A DNA stretch of 64,000 nt from contig NZ_JADEVT010000014.1 of assembly GCF_030466625.1 (NCBI RefSeq), positions 1-64,000 on the forward strand. The letters run 5' to 3'. Within the stretch, counting starts at the first letter, position 1. Every line of letters starts with the position of its first letter. A program made the translations under genes and the position numbers. The notes below the pieces were generated by a model. It was not told where the DNA came from and ran no database searches. It saw nothing but the letters and a program-made list of their open reading frames with translations. Source of the DNA: Nocardioides sp. ChNu-153 (GTDB lineage: Bacteria; Actinomycetota; Actinomycetes; Propionibacteriales; Nocardioidaceae). Shown here in pieces: positions 25,677 through 33,266 of the stretch.

Positions 25677-27205
25677 GAGGTCGCTCCTGGGCCGGGCGCG
25701 GGGTCGGCGGCGGGGCCGGGCGCGGGGTCGGTCGGGCCGGTGGCGGGCCGCGGGCGGCTGCGGCCGCGCGGCGCCCGGGGGCGGGTGTCGCTGGCGGTGT
25801 CGACCAGCTCGTCGAGGGCGTCGCGCAGGCACTGGGCGAAGATGTCGAGGTCGTCGATCACGTCGCGGTCGCCGGTGACGCCGTAGTAGACGTGCCCGTC
25901 GTACGACGTGACCCCGATCCCCAGCGCGTGCCGGGGCAGCAGCGGCGGCACCGGGTAGGTCGCCACCATGCGGGCGCCCGCGGCGTACAGCGGGAACTGC
26001 GGTCCGGGGACGTTGGTGACGGTGAGCTGGAAGCGCCGGGAGCCGAGCTCGCCGAGGGCCACCCGCGTGCCGAGGGCGTGGAAGGTCGTGGGCGCGAAGC
26101 CGGCGATGCCCGCCAGGCGGTTGGCCGCCACCGCGCGGCCGGTCTCGCCGTGGGCCTTGAACGAGTAGGACACCTGGTGCAGCCGCACGACGGGGCTGGC
26201 CTCGCCGACGGGGAGGTCGACGAGGTGGCCCTGGATCTGGGTGCCGAGCGAGGTGGCCTCGAGCTCGTCGTCGATCACCGACATCGGCACCAGCGCGCGG
26301 ACCTTGCTCTGCGGGCCGATGCGCTGGTCGCGGGCCATGAGCCAGTTGCGCAGGCCGCCGGCCACGGTGGCGAGCACCACGTCGTTGACGGTGCCCCCGT
26401 GCACCTCGCGCACCCGGCGGTGGTCGGCCAGGGAGGTGCGGACGCCGGCGACGCGGCGCTGCTGCGACAGCGCGGCCGGGGTGATCGGCGACTCGCTGAC
26501 CGGGGGCTGCGCGGCCAGCGGCCCGCCGAGCGGGGCGAGCGGACCTGCCAGCGAGGTGAGGCGGCGACGGACGCCGAGGGTGCGGCGGGCCACGGACTGG
26601 CCGAGCACCCGGCCGTTCGCGAGCAGCGCGGAGGGCTCGGTGAGGGTGTCGCGCAACGCGTCGGCGACGAGGCCCGGGTTGGTCGGCCGGCGCGCCGGCT
26701 CCCACTCGTCGGGCTCCATGACCTTGGGCGTGGCCGAGACGTCGAGGAGCACCTGGCCGAGGTCGACCGTCTCCATGCCGTCGACCAGGATCTGGTGGGA
26801 CTTGGACAGCACGGCGACCCGACCGTCCTCGAGGCCCTCGATGAAGTAGACCTCCCACAGCGGCCGCGTGCGGTCCAGCGGGCGCGACACGATGCGGGCG
26901 ACCAGCTCGAGCAGCTGCTCCAGCGTGCCCGGGCGCGGGATCGCCGAGCGGCGCACGTGGTAGGCGAGGTCGAAGCGCAGGTCGTCGCTCCAGACCGGCG
27001 TGGCCAGGTGGCCGGGGACGGTGAGGAGCCGCTGGCGGTAGCGCGGCACGAAGGTGATGCGGTCGCCGATGAGCGCGACGAGGCGCTCGTGGTCGAACCC
27101 GGACTCGCCCGGGTCGAAGATCTCCAGCGTCGCGTTGTGCAACGGCGACGTCGTCGAGTCGGTCGCCAGGATCGCCATGTCCCGGGAGCGCAGCCGCTCG
27201 CCCAT
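25673..27205 (-). CDS. WS/DGAT-family acyltransferase with altered HHxxxDG motif
   Basis: A 510-residue wax ester synthase/diacylglycerol acyltransferase-type protein. The N-terminal L-A-T-D-S-T-T-S-P-L-H-N element, P-L-D-R-T-R-P-L-W-E-V-Y, and the C-terminal N-V-P-G-P and Y-D-G-H-V-Y-Y-G-V segments are those of the family. The catalytic motif reads S-H-Q-I-L-V-D-G: the second histidine of HHxxxDG, normally the catalytic base, is glutamine. Activity is therefore uncertain. A proline-rich low-complexity tail of about 40 residues ends the protein. ATG 27205 follows GAGGTGGGGG. Expected at the membrane or on lipid inclusions. Confidence 0.85.
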   Translation of the reverse strand: MGERLRSRDMAILATDSTTSPLHNATLEIFDPGESGFDHERLVALIGDRITFVPRYRQRLLTVPGHLATPVWSDDLRFDLAYHVRRSAIPRPGTLEQLLELVARIVSRPLDRTRPLWEVYFIEGLEDGRVAVLSKSHQILVDGMETVDLGQVLLDVSATPKVMEPDEWEPARRPTNPGLVADALRDTLTEPSALLANGRVLGQSVARRTLGVRRRLTSLAGPLAPLGGPLAAQPPVSESPITPAALSQQRRVAGVRTSLADHRRVREVHGGTVNDVVLATVAGGLRNWLMARDQRIGPQSKVRALVPMSVIDDELEATSLGTQIQGHLVDLPVGEASPVVRLHQVSYSFKAHGETGRAVAANRLAGIAGFAPTTFHALGTRVALGELGSRRFQLTVTNVPGPQFPLYAAGARMVATYPVPPLLPRHALGIGVTSYDGHVYYGVTGDRDVIDDLDIFAQCLRDALDELVDTASDTRPRAPRGRSRPRPATGPTDPAPGPAADPAPGPGATS

Positions 27206-27356
27206 CCCCCACCTCGCTCCCGCTCGACGCTGTACGTAACCTCGACGTGGATCATGTCATCCGCCCCCGACCGGCACAGCCCCCGCCGTGCCCGGGTGGG
27301 GGTCGCCGGACCGGGCCGGCACCGTGTCGTCGTACCCGAGGGAGAAGAGAGTCACC

Positions 27357-27800
27357 GTGTTCCGTCGCGCCCTGCGCCCGCTCACCACCGTCGCCGTCGC
27401 CGCCACCCTGGCCGTGACCGCCTCCGCCTGCGGGGGGACCGCCGACGAGGCCGGCCCGGAGGAGTCGACGTCGTCGAGCAGCACGACCACGTCCGGCGCC
27501 ACCTCGGGCAGCGCGTCGGCCGAGCCCGGCGTCGAGCCCGTCATGATCGACGTCGTCGTGGACGGCGACTCGGTCTCCCCCAACGCGAGCCGCGTCGAGG
27601 CCGCGGTCGGCCAGCCGATCGTCTTCCGCGTCACCACCGACGTGGCGGCCGAGATCCACGGCCACACCGACCCGGAGTTCACGATCGACGCGGAGCCCGG
27701 CACCAGCGAGCACACCGTCACCATCGACCGGGCCGGCAGCTACGACGTCGAGCTGCACGACCCCGAGCGCCTGCTCGTGCGCGTCGACGTCCGCCCGTGA
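27357..27800 (+). CDS. Cupredoxin-like lipoprotein
   Basis: A 147-residue exported lipoprotein. The lipobox T-A-S-A-C is followed by an S/T-rich linker (about 30-60). A beta-sandwich domain then carries V-E-A-A-V-G-Q-P-I-V-F-R-V-T-T, E-I-H-G-H-T-D-P-E-F and S-Y-D-V-E-L-H-D. These match the edges of EfeO-type cupredoxin-like domains, though the usual Cys/Met copper ligands are not visible; the histidines in E-I-H-G-H and E-L-H are candidate ligands. GTG 27357 is used, with a GGAGAAGAGA site somewhat far upstream. The next gene overlaps it by 4 nt. Confidence 0.75.
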   Translation: MFRRALRPLTTVAVAATLAVTASACGGTADEAGPEESTSSSSTTTSGATSGSASAEPGVEPVMIDVVVDGDSVSPNASRVEAAVGQPIVFRVTTDVAAEIHGHTDPEFTIDAEPGTSEHTVTIDRAGSYDVELHDPERLLVRVDVRP

Positions 27801-29164
27801 CGCCGGACCCCTCCGACCAGGTCACCCTCGCCCACAGCGGGCTGGGCAACGCCGCCGACCTGCCGATCCCGCTCGAGGCGGTCGTCATCGGCTCGGTCGT
27901 GGCGCTGGCGGCGTCGTTCCTGGTGCTCGCCGTCGCGTGGCGCAAGCCGCGGTACGACGGACCCGGGCCCGGCACCACCCGCATGCGGCCCTGGGCGCCG
28001 GGGGCGGTACGGCGCATCGGCGCCGTGGTCGACCACCCGGTCGTGCGGGTGCTCGCCCGACTGCTCGGGGCGGCGTTCTTCGCCTACATGATGTTCGCGC
28101 TCGTGGTCGGCCCCGACTACGCGACGAACCCCGGTCTCGGCATGTTCTACGTGCTGCTCTGGGTCGGGATCGTACCGGCGTCGCTGTTCCTCGGCCGCTT
28201 CTACCGGGCCGTGAGCCCGGTGCGCACCATCAACGCCGGCCTCTCCCGGCTCGCCGGCACCGACCCGGAGCACGGGCTGCGCGAGCTGCCGTCCTGGGTG
28301 GGCTACTGGCCGGCGGCCATCGGCCTCTACGCGTTCGTGTGGCTCGAGCTGGTCAGCACCAACGGCGTCGAGACGAGCGCCGTGCGGCTGTGGCTGGCGG
28401 CGTACTTCGCTCTGATGCTGGTCGGCGGTGCGGTCTTCGGCAACGTGTTCTACGAGCGCTGCGACCCGTTCGAGGCCTACTCGACGCTCGTGGCGCACGT
28501 GTCGGTCTGGGGCCGCGACGCCGACGGCACGCTGGTGGCACGCAGCCCGCTCGCGAACCTGGCGACGCTGCGGCCCGCCGCCGGGCTGGTGGCGCTCGTG
28601 GCCGTGCTCTTCGGCAGCACGGCGTACGACTCCTTCCGCGAGTCGCTGCCGTTCGTGCGGTTCGTCAACACGAGCACGCTCGACTCCGACCTCATCCTCA
28701 ACGTCGCGCTCATCGGCGTCATCGCGATCGTCGGGGTGCTGCTGACGCTGGCGTCCGCGGCCGTGCCGGCGCGCGAGGGCATCCCGCGCCGGGCGCTGCC
28801 GTCGCTGATGGCGCACTCGATCGCGCCGATCATCGTCGGGTACGTCGGCGCCCACTACCTGACCTACCTGCTCGAGTTCGGCCAGCAGGTCGTGATCTAC
28901 ATGAGCGACCCGCTCGCCCAGGGGTCGAACTGGCTGGGCACGGCGAACCTGCAGCCGTCGTACTTCCTGTCCGACAACATCGGCCTCCTGGCGTTCGTGC
29001 AGGTGTCCGGCGTCGTGGTGGGGCACGTCGTGGCCGCGGTGGCGGCACACGACCGGTCGCTGTCGGTGCTGCCGCGCCAGCACCAGCTCGTCGGTCAGCT
29101 GCCGATGCTCGGCGTGATGATCGCGTTCACCGGCGGCGGGCTCTACCTGCTCTTCGCCTCCTGA
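27797..29164 (+). CDS. Multipass membrane protein paired with the cupredoxin-like lipoprotein
   Basis: A 455-residue integral membrane protein with about ten hydrophobic helices. A first helix near 25-45 and a basic loop precede the main bundle. Conserved-looking polar features inside helices include F-L-G-R-F-Y-R-A-V-S-P-V-R-T, E-R-C-D-P-F-E-A-Y, H-S-I-A-P-I-I-V-G-Y and V-G-A-H-Y. I cannot assign a transport family. The 4-nt overlap with the lipoprotein gene implies a functional pair, perhaps metal handling or membrane electron transfer. The last 38 nt overlap the convergent ATPase gene. Confidence 0.7.
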   Translation: MTPDPSDQVTLAHSGLGNAADLPIPLEAVVIGSVVALAASFLVLAVAWRKPRYDGPGPGTTRMRPWAPGAVRRIGAVVDHPVVRVLARLLGAAFFAYMMFALVVGPDYATNPGLGMFYVLLWVGIVPASLFLGRFYRAVSPVRTINAGLSRLAGTDPEHGLRELPSWVGYWPAAIGLYAFVWLELVSTNGVETSAVRLWLAAYFALMLVGGAVFGNVFYERCDPFEAYSTLVAHVSVWGRDADGTLVARSPLANLATLRPAAGLVALVAVLFGSTAYDSFRESLPFVRFVNTSTLDSDLILNVALIGVIAIVGVLLTLASAAVPAREGIPRRALPSLMAHSIAPIIVGYVGAHYLTYLLEFGQQVVIYMSDPLAQGSNWLGTANLQPSYFLSDNIGLLAFVQVSGVVVGHVVAAVAAHDRSLSVLPRQHQLVGQLPMLGVMIAFTGGGLYLLFAS

Positions 29165-30506
29165 CGGGCGCCGCGGCCCCGGGTACGACGCCCGCGGCCG
29201 CGGCGAGCACCGCCCGGGCCAGCGGACCGTCGCCCCCGTCGAGCAGCGAGCGTCCCGTCACGAGCGCCCGGTCCGTCGCCGGGCGGTCGTCGGGCAGGAA
29301 GTGCAGCGACGCGGGGCGCACGAAGTCGGCCAGCATCGACGCCACCTCCCGCTCCGACCAGCCGAGCGTGGACCGCATCCGGTTGACGACGACGTGCACG
29401 TCGCCGCGCCCCAGCTCGCGCAGGTCGGCGAGGCCGCGGGCCAGACGTGTCAGCCCTACCGGGTCGGCCGTGCCGACCACCACCACCGCGTCGGCCAGCT
29501 CGACCGCCGTGGTGGTCAGCTCGTTGCGGGCGGGGCCGACGGCGAACCCGCCGTCGTCGTGGTCGAGCGCGAACCCGGTGTCGAGCACCACGTGACCGAC
29601 CTCGCGGGCCAGGTCGACGAGCTGCTCCAGCGCCCCGCCGTCGACCTCGGCCCAGCGGTCGGCGCGGGGCAGCCCGGTCACCACGTGCAGGTGCCGGTCG
29701 AGCGAGCGGACCGCGCCGAGCCAGCGCTCCTCCAGGTCCCCCGCGCCCGCGTGCCGCGCGACCGCCAGCAGGCCCGAGACCTCGTCGAGCACCCCGAGGT
29801 GCTGCGCGACCGTGCCGCCCCAGGGGTCGGCGTCGACGAGGAGGGTGGGCTCACCCCGGGAGGCCAGCGCGGCCGCCAGGGCCGTCGCGACCGTCGTGCG
29901 CCCCGGCGCGCCGGCCGGGCCCCACACGGCGACGACGCGGCGCGGCACGGGCTCCGGAACGGCCGCGTCGGCGCCCGGCGAGGTCGGCGCGGGGGCGCCG
30001 GGGGCCGCGGTTCCCGCGGGCCCGAACGGCGACACCGCGGCCTGGGTGGCGGTCGAGGTGGGGTCCGCCCCACGGTGGGGCGAGGCGGCTGCGGGGCCGG
30101 ACGCGGGGCCGGACGCCGGGCCGGGCGTGCGGCGTACCGCCGTCGGGTCCGGGGGCGCGAGCACGGCCGTCACGAGGGCCGGGCCGTCGTCGGCCGGCAC
30201 GAGGGAGCGGACCCCGAGGCGCGCCGCACGGGCCCGCACGGTGTCGGGGCCGCCGGTCTGGTGGGGCTCCACGACGCCGACGGTGCGCACGCCGTGGCGC
30301 CGCAGGTGCTCGACCGCGGCGCCGTCGAGACCGGGCGCCTCGAGCCCGACGAGCGCGACGTCGGCCTGGCCGAGCGTCGCGGAGGCCAGGAGGTCGTTGA
30401 CGTCGACGCAGCGCCGGAGCACGGCGACGTCGTTGCGGTCGGCGAGCGCCGTCAGGGCGCCCTGCTCCCAGGCGGCGCCCGAGCCGACGACGAGGACGCA
30501 GATCAC
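29127..30506 (-). CDS. TadZ/CpaE-like MinD-superfamily ATPase
   Basis: A 459-residue protein. The N-terminal part (about 1-115) looks like a receiver-type domain without phosphorylation motifs, followed by a long A/P/G-rich linker (about 118-190). The ATPase domain then shows V-A-V-W-G-P-A-G-A-P-G-R-T-T-V (a deviant Walker A lacking the usual G-K-T lysine pattern), L-L-V-D-A-D-P-W-G-G and H-V-V-L-D-T-G-F. This layout is that of CpaE/TadZ proteins, which localise Flp/Tad pilus machinery. No TadA, TadB or pilin gene is present. A SAF-domain gene lies 3 nt upstream and is clearly co-transcribed. Confidence 0.75.
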   Translation of the reverse strand: MICVLVVGSGAAWEQGALTALADRNDVAVLRRCVDVNDLLASATLGQADVALVGLEAPGLDGAAVEHLRRHGVRTVGVVEPHQTGGPDTVRARAARLGVRSLVPADDGPALVTAVLAPPDPTAVRRTPGPASGPASGPAAASPHRGADPTSTATQAAVSPFGPAGTAAPGAPAPTSPGADAAVPEPVPRRVVAVWGPAGAPGRTTVATALAAALASRGEPTLLVDADPWGGTVAQHLGVLDEVSGLLAVARHAGAGDLEERWLGAVRSLDRHLHVVTGLPRADRWAEVDGGALEQLVDLAREVGHVVLDTGFALDHDDGGFAVGPARNELTTTAVELADAVVVVGTADPVGLTRLARGLADLRELGRGDVHVVVNRMRSTLGWSEREVASMLADFVRPASLHFLPDDRPATDRALVTGRSLLDGGDGPLARAVLAAAAGVVPGAAAPVRRRRAGRARRR

Positions 30507-30509
30507 GGT

Positions 30510-31259
30510 TCAGCCCCGCTGGGCGACAGTGACGGTGCCGCTCGTCATGGCGGCGAGGGCGGGACCGATGGCGTCGTGCTGGTCCTCGGGCACGGCGAGC
30601 ACCAGCTGGCGGTCGGCGAGGCTGCCGATGCCGTCCTGGGCCGAGGGCGCCTCGACGACGCGGACCTCCTCGAGCAGCAGCACCGCACCCGGTGCCGACG
30701 GGTCCGGGGCACCCGTGCCCTGCTGGCCCTGCGCGGGGCCCGGGGCCGTGCCCTGGCCGGGCTGGGTCGTCGCGGAGGTGCCGGCCGCGTCGGCGGGCAC
30801 CTCGGCGCCGGCGGCCCAGACGTCGACGACGCTGCCGGCGACCACGCCCGGCGGCACCCGCGTCGCCTCGACCGCGACGGGCACGTGGCGCAGCCCCTCG
30901 TCCTCCCCCTCCCCCAGGGCGGCGGCGGGCAGCAGCTCACCGGCGCCGACGTCACGGGCGAGCCGCGCGCCGTCCTCCGGTGGCTCGGAGGCCCGCAGGT
31001 AGGAGTCGAGGGACTCGCCGTCGCGGAAGCGCACGCGCACGGCCACGAGGTCGTCGGCCGACAGCGTCGACCCCGCCACGAGGTCTGCGTCGGCCGCCCA
31101 GACCTCGACCGTGTCGTCGGCCGAGCCGAGCACCCGCGCGCCCACCAGGACGGAGACGGCGACGATGAGCAACCCCACCCACAGCCGCGGATCGCGCCAA
31201 CCCGGCGCGGTCGCGCGCGTCGCCCGCTGGGGAGGGACGGTCCCGAGATGTCCACTCAC
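30510..31259 (-). CDS. SAF-domain membrane-anchored protein (CpaB/RcpC-like)
   Basis: A 249-residue protein with one N-terminal transmembrane helix (about 27-45) after a short basic cytoplasmic tail. It has an SAF domain: A-D-L-V-A-G-S-T-L-S-A-D-D-L-V and D-V-G-A-G-E-L-L-P-A-A-A-L. A long Q/G/P-rich insert follows, then a second beta-rich part. The architecture fits RcpC/CpaB-like periplasmic components of Flp pili, consistent with the TadZ-like gene 3 nt downstream. GTG 31259 is chosen; an in-frame GTG at 31328 is possible, but neither has a clear ribosome-binding site. Confidence 0.72.
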   Translation of the reverse strand: MSGHLGTVPPQRATRATAPGWRDPRLWVGLLIVAVSVLVGARVLGSADDTVEVWAADADLVAGSTLSADDLVAVRVRFRDGESLDSYLRASEPPEDGARLARDVGAGELLPAAALGEGEDEGLRHVPVAVEATRVPPGVVAGSVVDVWAAGAEVPADAAGTSATTQPGQGTAPGPAQGQQGTGAPDPSAPGAVLLLEEVRVVEAPSAQDGIGSLADRQLVLAVPEDQHDAIGPALAAMTSGTVTVAQRG

Positions 31260-31348
31260 CCGGACATCATCACCACAACCGCCGGGTCCTCGCACCGGTC
31301 CGTCCACAGGACGTCCCCCGATGCTCACGCCGGTGACAAGTCCTGCTG

Positions 31349-31419
31349 CTGCAACGCGGTGTCCGGGCGACGGGAGACGCGGTCGACGGCGTGCACGGAC
31401 ACCCCAGCACCGCGCCAGA
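31349..31419 (+). repeat. Dispersed 88-bp repeat family, diverged copy 1
   Basis: CTGCAACGCGGTGTCCGGGC at the left and GACACCCCAGCACCGC at the right match the conserved ends of the family copies at 44711 and 45224, with a shortened middle. It lies between the SAF gene and the excalibur gene. Confidence 0.65.
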
Positions 31420-31434
31420 GGCGCGGGCTCCGGT

Positions 31435-32067
31435 TCAGCGTTCGCAGACGACCCCGTCGCCGTCGCGGTCCTGGTACCAGTCGTACTCGGCGTCGACGCC
31501 GCTCACGTAGTCGCCGTACCCGGCGTCGTTCGCCGCCCCGCACGTCCCGAACCGTGGGTCCGTCGAGGACGCGGGAGCCGCCTCGGGCGCGGTCGCAGCA
31601 CCCGAGCCGGACCCACCGCCCGAGCCCGACGAGCCGGACCCGCCGCCCGAGCCGCTGGCCGGCCGCGACGCGAGCGCCTGGGCGACGGCGTCGTCGACCG
31701 CCCGGCGCTGGGCCTCCGCCTGCGCGACCCGTTCCGCCTCGACGGCCTCCGCCACGGCGACGTCGGTCGCGGCGTGCGCCTCGGCGACCTGCGCGGCTGC
31801 GGCCGCCTCGGCGGCGTCGAGCTGGTCCGCCGCCGCGTCCGCGGCCTCGTCGCGCGCCTCCTCACGGGCGGCCGCGACCTCGCGCTCCGTCGACTCCTCG
31901 ACAGCGGCGCGGCCCTCGGCCTCGGCGCGCGCCAGCGCGTCCTCGTCCTCCCCGGAAGCGCCGAGGCCGAGCACCAGCCCGGCCAGGCCGGCGGCGATCC
32001 CGACCTTCGCGCGGGTCCAGAACGGGCCGCGGCGGCGCGGCGTCCTCGTCATGTCGTACGGCTGCAT
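31435..32067 (-). CDS. Excalibur calcium-binding domain protein
   Basis: A 210-residue protein with an N-terminal transmembrane or signal-anchor helix (about 17-38). A long alanine/glutamate-rich coiled coil follows (about 40-135), then a Gly/Ser linker. A C-terminal excalibur domain carries two cysteines and the calcium-loop motif Y-Q-D-R-D-G-D-G-V-V-C-E. This suggests a cell-envelope protein whose domain is held off the membrane by the coiled coil. ATG 32067 follows a strong GGGGGAGA site. The 5' and 3' gaps both hold copies of the 88-bp repeat family. Confidence 0.85.
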   Translation of the reverse strand: MQPYDMTRTPRRRGPFWTRAKVGIAAGLAGLVLGLGASGEDEDALARAEAEGRAAVEESTEREVAAAREEARDEAADAAADQLDAAEAAAAAQVAEAHAATDVAVAEAVEAERVAQAEAQRRAVDDAVAQALASRPASGSGGGSGSSGSGGGSGSGAATAPEAAPASSTDPRFGTCGAANDAGYGDYVSGVDAEYDWYQDRDGDGVVCER

Positions 32068-32212
32068 CGTGGTCTCCCCCTCGCGCCCGCCGTTCGCGAG
32101 GCGCGCGACCAGTGAACGCGTCGTACGCCGCCCGCGTCCGCCGAACGGCGCGTCCGGCTCCGCTGGCCTGGACCACCGCCCGCGCCGTACCGCCGGCGGT
32201 CGCCCCCCCGCC

Positions 32213-32284
32213 GTGTAACGCGGTGTCCACGCGTCTGCACACGCCGCCCACCACGTGTGCAGTCGCTCGGACACCGCGTTACAC
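32213..32284. repeat. Head-to-head double copy of the repeat family (72-bp inverted repeat)
   Basis: GTGTAACGCGGTGTCC (32213-32228) is perfectly inverted at 32269-32284. Inside it, CTGCACACG (32235-32243) is inverted at 32254-32262. Both arms match the left end of the 88-bp family, so this looks like two opposed copies joined by their interiors. It could form a long interrupted hairpin between the excalibur and mntP genes. Confidence 0.8.
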
Positions 32285-32336
32285 GAGCCCGTACGGCGGT
32301 GCGGCGGTGCGGCGGGCCGCTGCGGCGCCGCGGGCG

Positions 32337-32957
32337 TCAGCCCAGGACGCCGAGGTGGTCGAGCAGGATGCGCAGCCCGATGAGCACGAGGATCACGCCG
32401 CCGACGAGCTCGGCCCAGGTGCCGAGGCGCTCGCCGACACGGGAGCCGACGAACACGGCGACCAGCGACAGCGCGAAGGTGATGACGCCGATGATCACGA
32501 CGGCCTGGACGACGGCCGCGACGGTCATGTCGAGCACGCCGAACGTGACGCCGACGGCGGCGGCGTCGATCGAGGTGGCCACGGCCAGGGGTACGACGAC
32601 GGCGAGCGTCAGCGGGGCGTACGCGGCGAGGGCGCCCCCCGCCGTACCCGTGCCGGCGCCCGCGTCGGCGGGCTCGTCGTCGTCGTCGGAGAACGACTCC
32701 TTGATCATCAACCCGCCGAGGACCGCCAGCAGCACGAAGGCGATCCAGGGGGCAGCGGCGCTCACGACGCCGGCGAACCAGAACGACAGCACCCAGCCAC
32801 CGAGCGGCATGACGGCCTGGAAGAGACCGAACGCGCCGGCCAGGAAGAGCGCGTCGCGCCAGCGGGGGCGGTGCATCCGCAGGCCCTGCGCGACGGACAC
32901 GGCGACGGCGTCCATGGCGAGGGCGAAGGCGAGCACGATGAGTTCGGCGATGGTCAC
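32337..32957 (-). CDS. mntP: Manganese exporter MntP
   Basis: A 206-residue, six-helix efflux protein that removes excess Mn(II). The conserved membrane aspartates are visible as D16 in A-L-A-M-D-A-V-A-V-S and D131 in A-T-S-I-D-A-A-A-V-G. An acidic and glycine-rich loop (about 90-108) makes it slightly longer than typical. GTG 32957 is chosen with GAGAGG upstream. A longer reading frame to 33047 is rejected because it would run through the riboswitch. Expression is presumably switched on by Mn through the yybP-ykoY element. Confidence 0.94.
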   Translation of the reverse strand: MTIAELIVLAFALAMDAVAVSVAQGLRMHRPRWRDALFLAGAFGLFQAVMPLGGWVLSFWFAGVVSAAAPWIAFVLLAVLGGLMIKESFSDDDDEPADAGAGTGTAGGALAAYAPLTLAVVVPLAVATSIDAAAVGVTFGVLDMTVAAVVQAVVIIGVITFALSLVAVFVGSRVGERLGTWAELVGGVILVLIGLRILLDHLGVLG

Positions 32958-33028
32958 CGAGGGGTTCCTCTCGTCGGGCTGGTCGAGGGGATCCGGGTAC
33001 GCCGAGGCCTCGACCAGCATCAGCTGGT

Positions 33029-33169
33029 CGAAGGTCTCGTCCACCACCGGCTCCCCGCGTCCTGCGACGCGGGCGGCCTCGGGCGGGACGGCCGGGTGAC
33101 CACGTCGCCGCGGGCACCAGCATGTCGACCGTCCCTGCCGACGCGAGTCGGCCGGGCTACTCCCCTTCG
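33029..33169 (-). ncRNA. yybP-ykoY manganese riboswitch
   Basis: On the minus strand the element opens with CGAAGGGGAGTAGC and closes with GAGACCTTCG. These form the P1 stem (CGAAGG/CCTTCG) with the hallmark GGGGAGTAG loop of the class; the interior is GC-rich and stem-forming. It ends about 70 nt upstream of mntP, one of the best known targets of this riboswitch. Confidence 0.85.
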
Positions 33170-33266
33170 ACCTCGAACCCTAGGTCATCGCCGTAGTGTC
33201 GCTGCGAGCGGCTACGGTGAGCGCGATCACAGGCGGAGGACCCCGGAAGGGGCGGAGGAGGAGCGC

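Noticed and set aside
32958..33047. Longer start for MntP at 33047.
   Set aside because: These codons overlap the manganese riboswitch and precede the first membrane helix; GTG 32957 with GAGAGG upstream fits the family.
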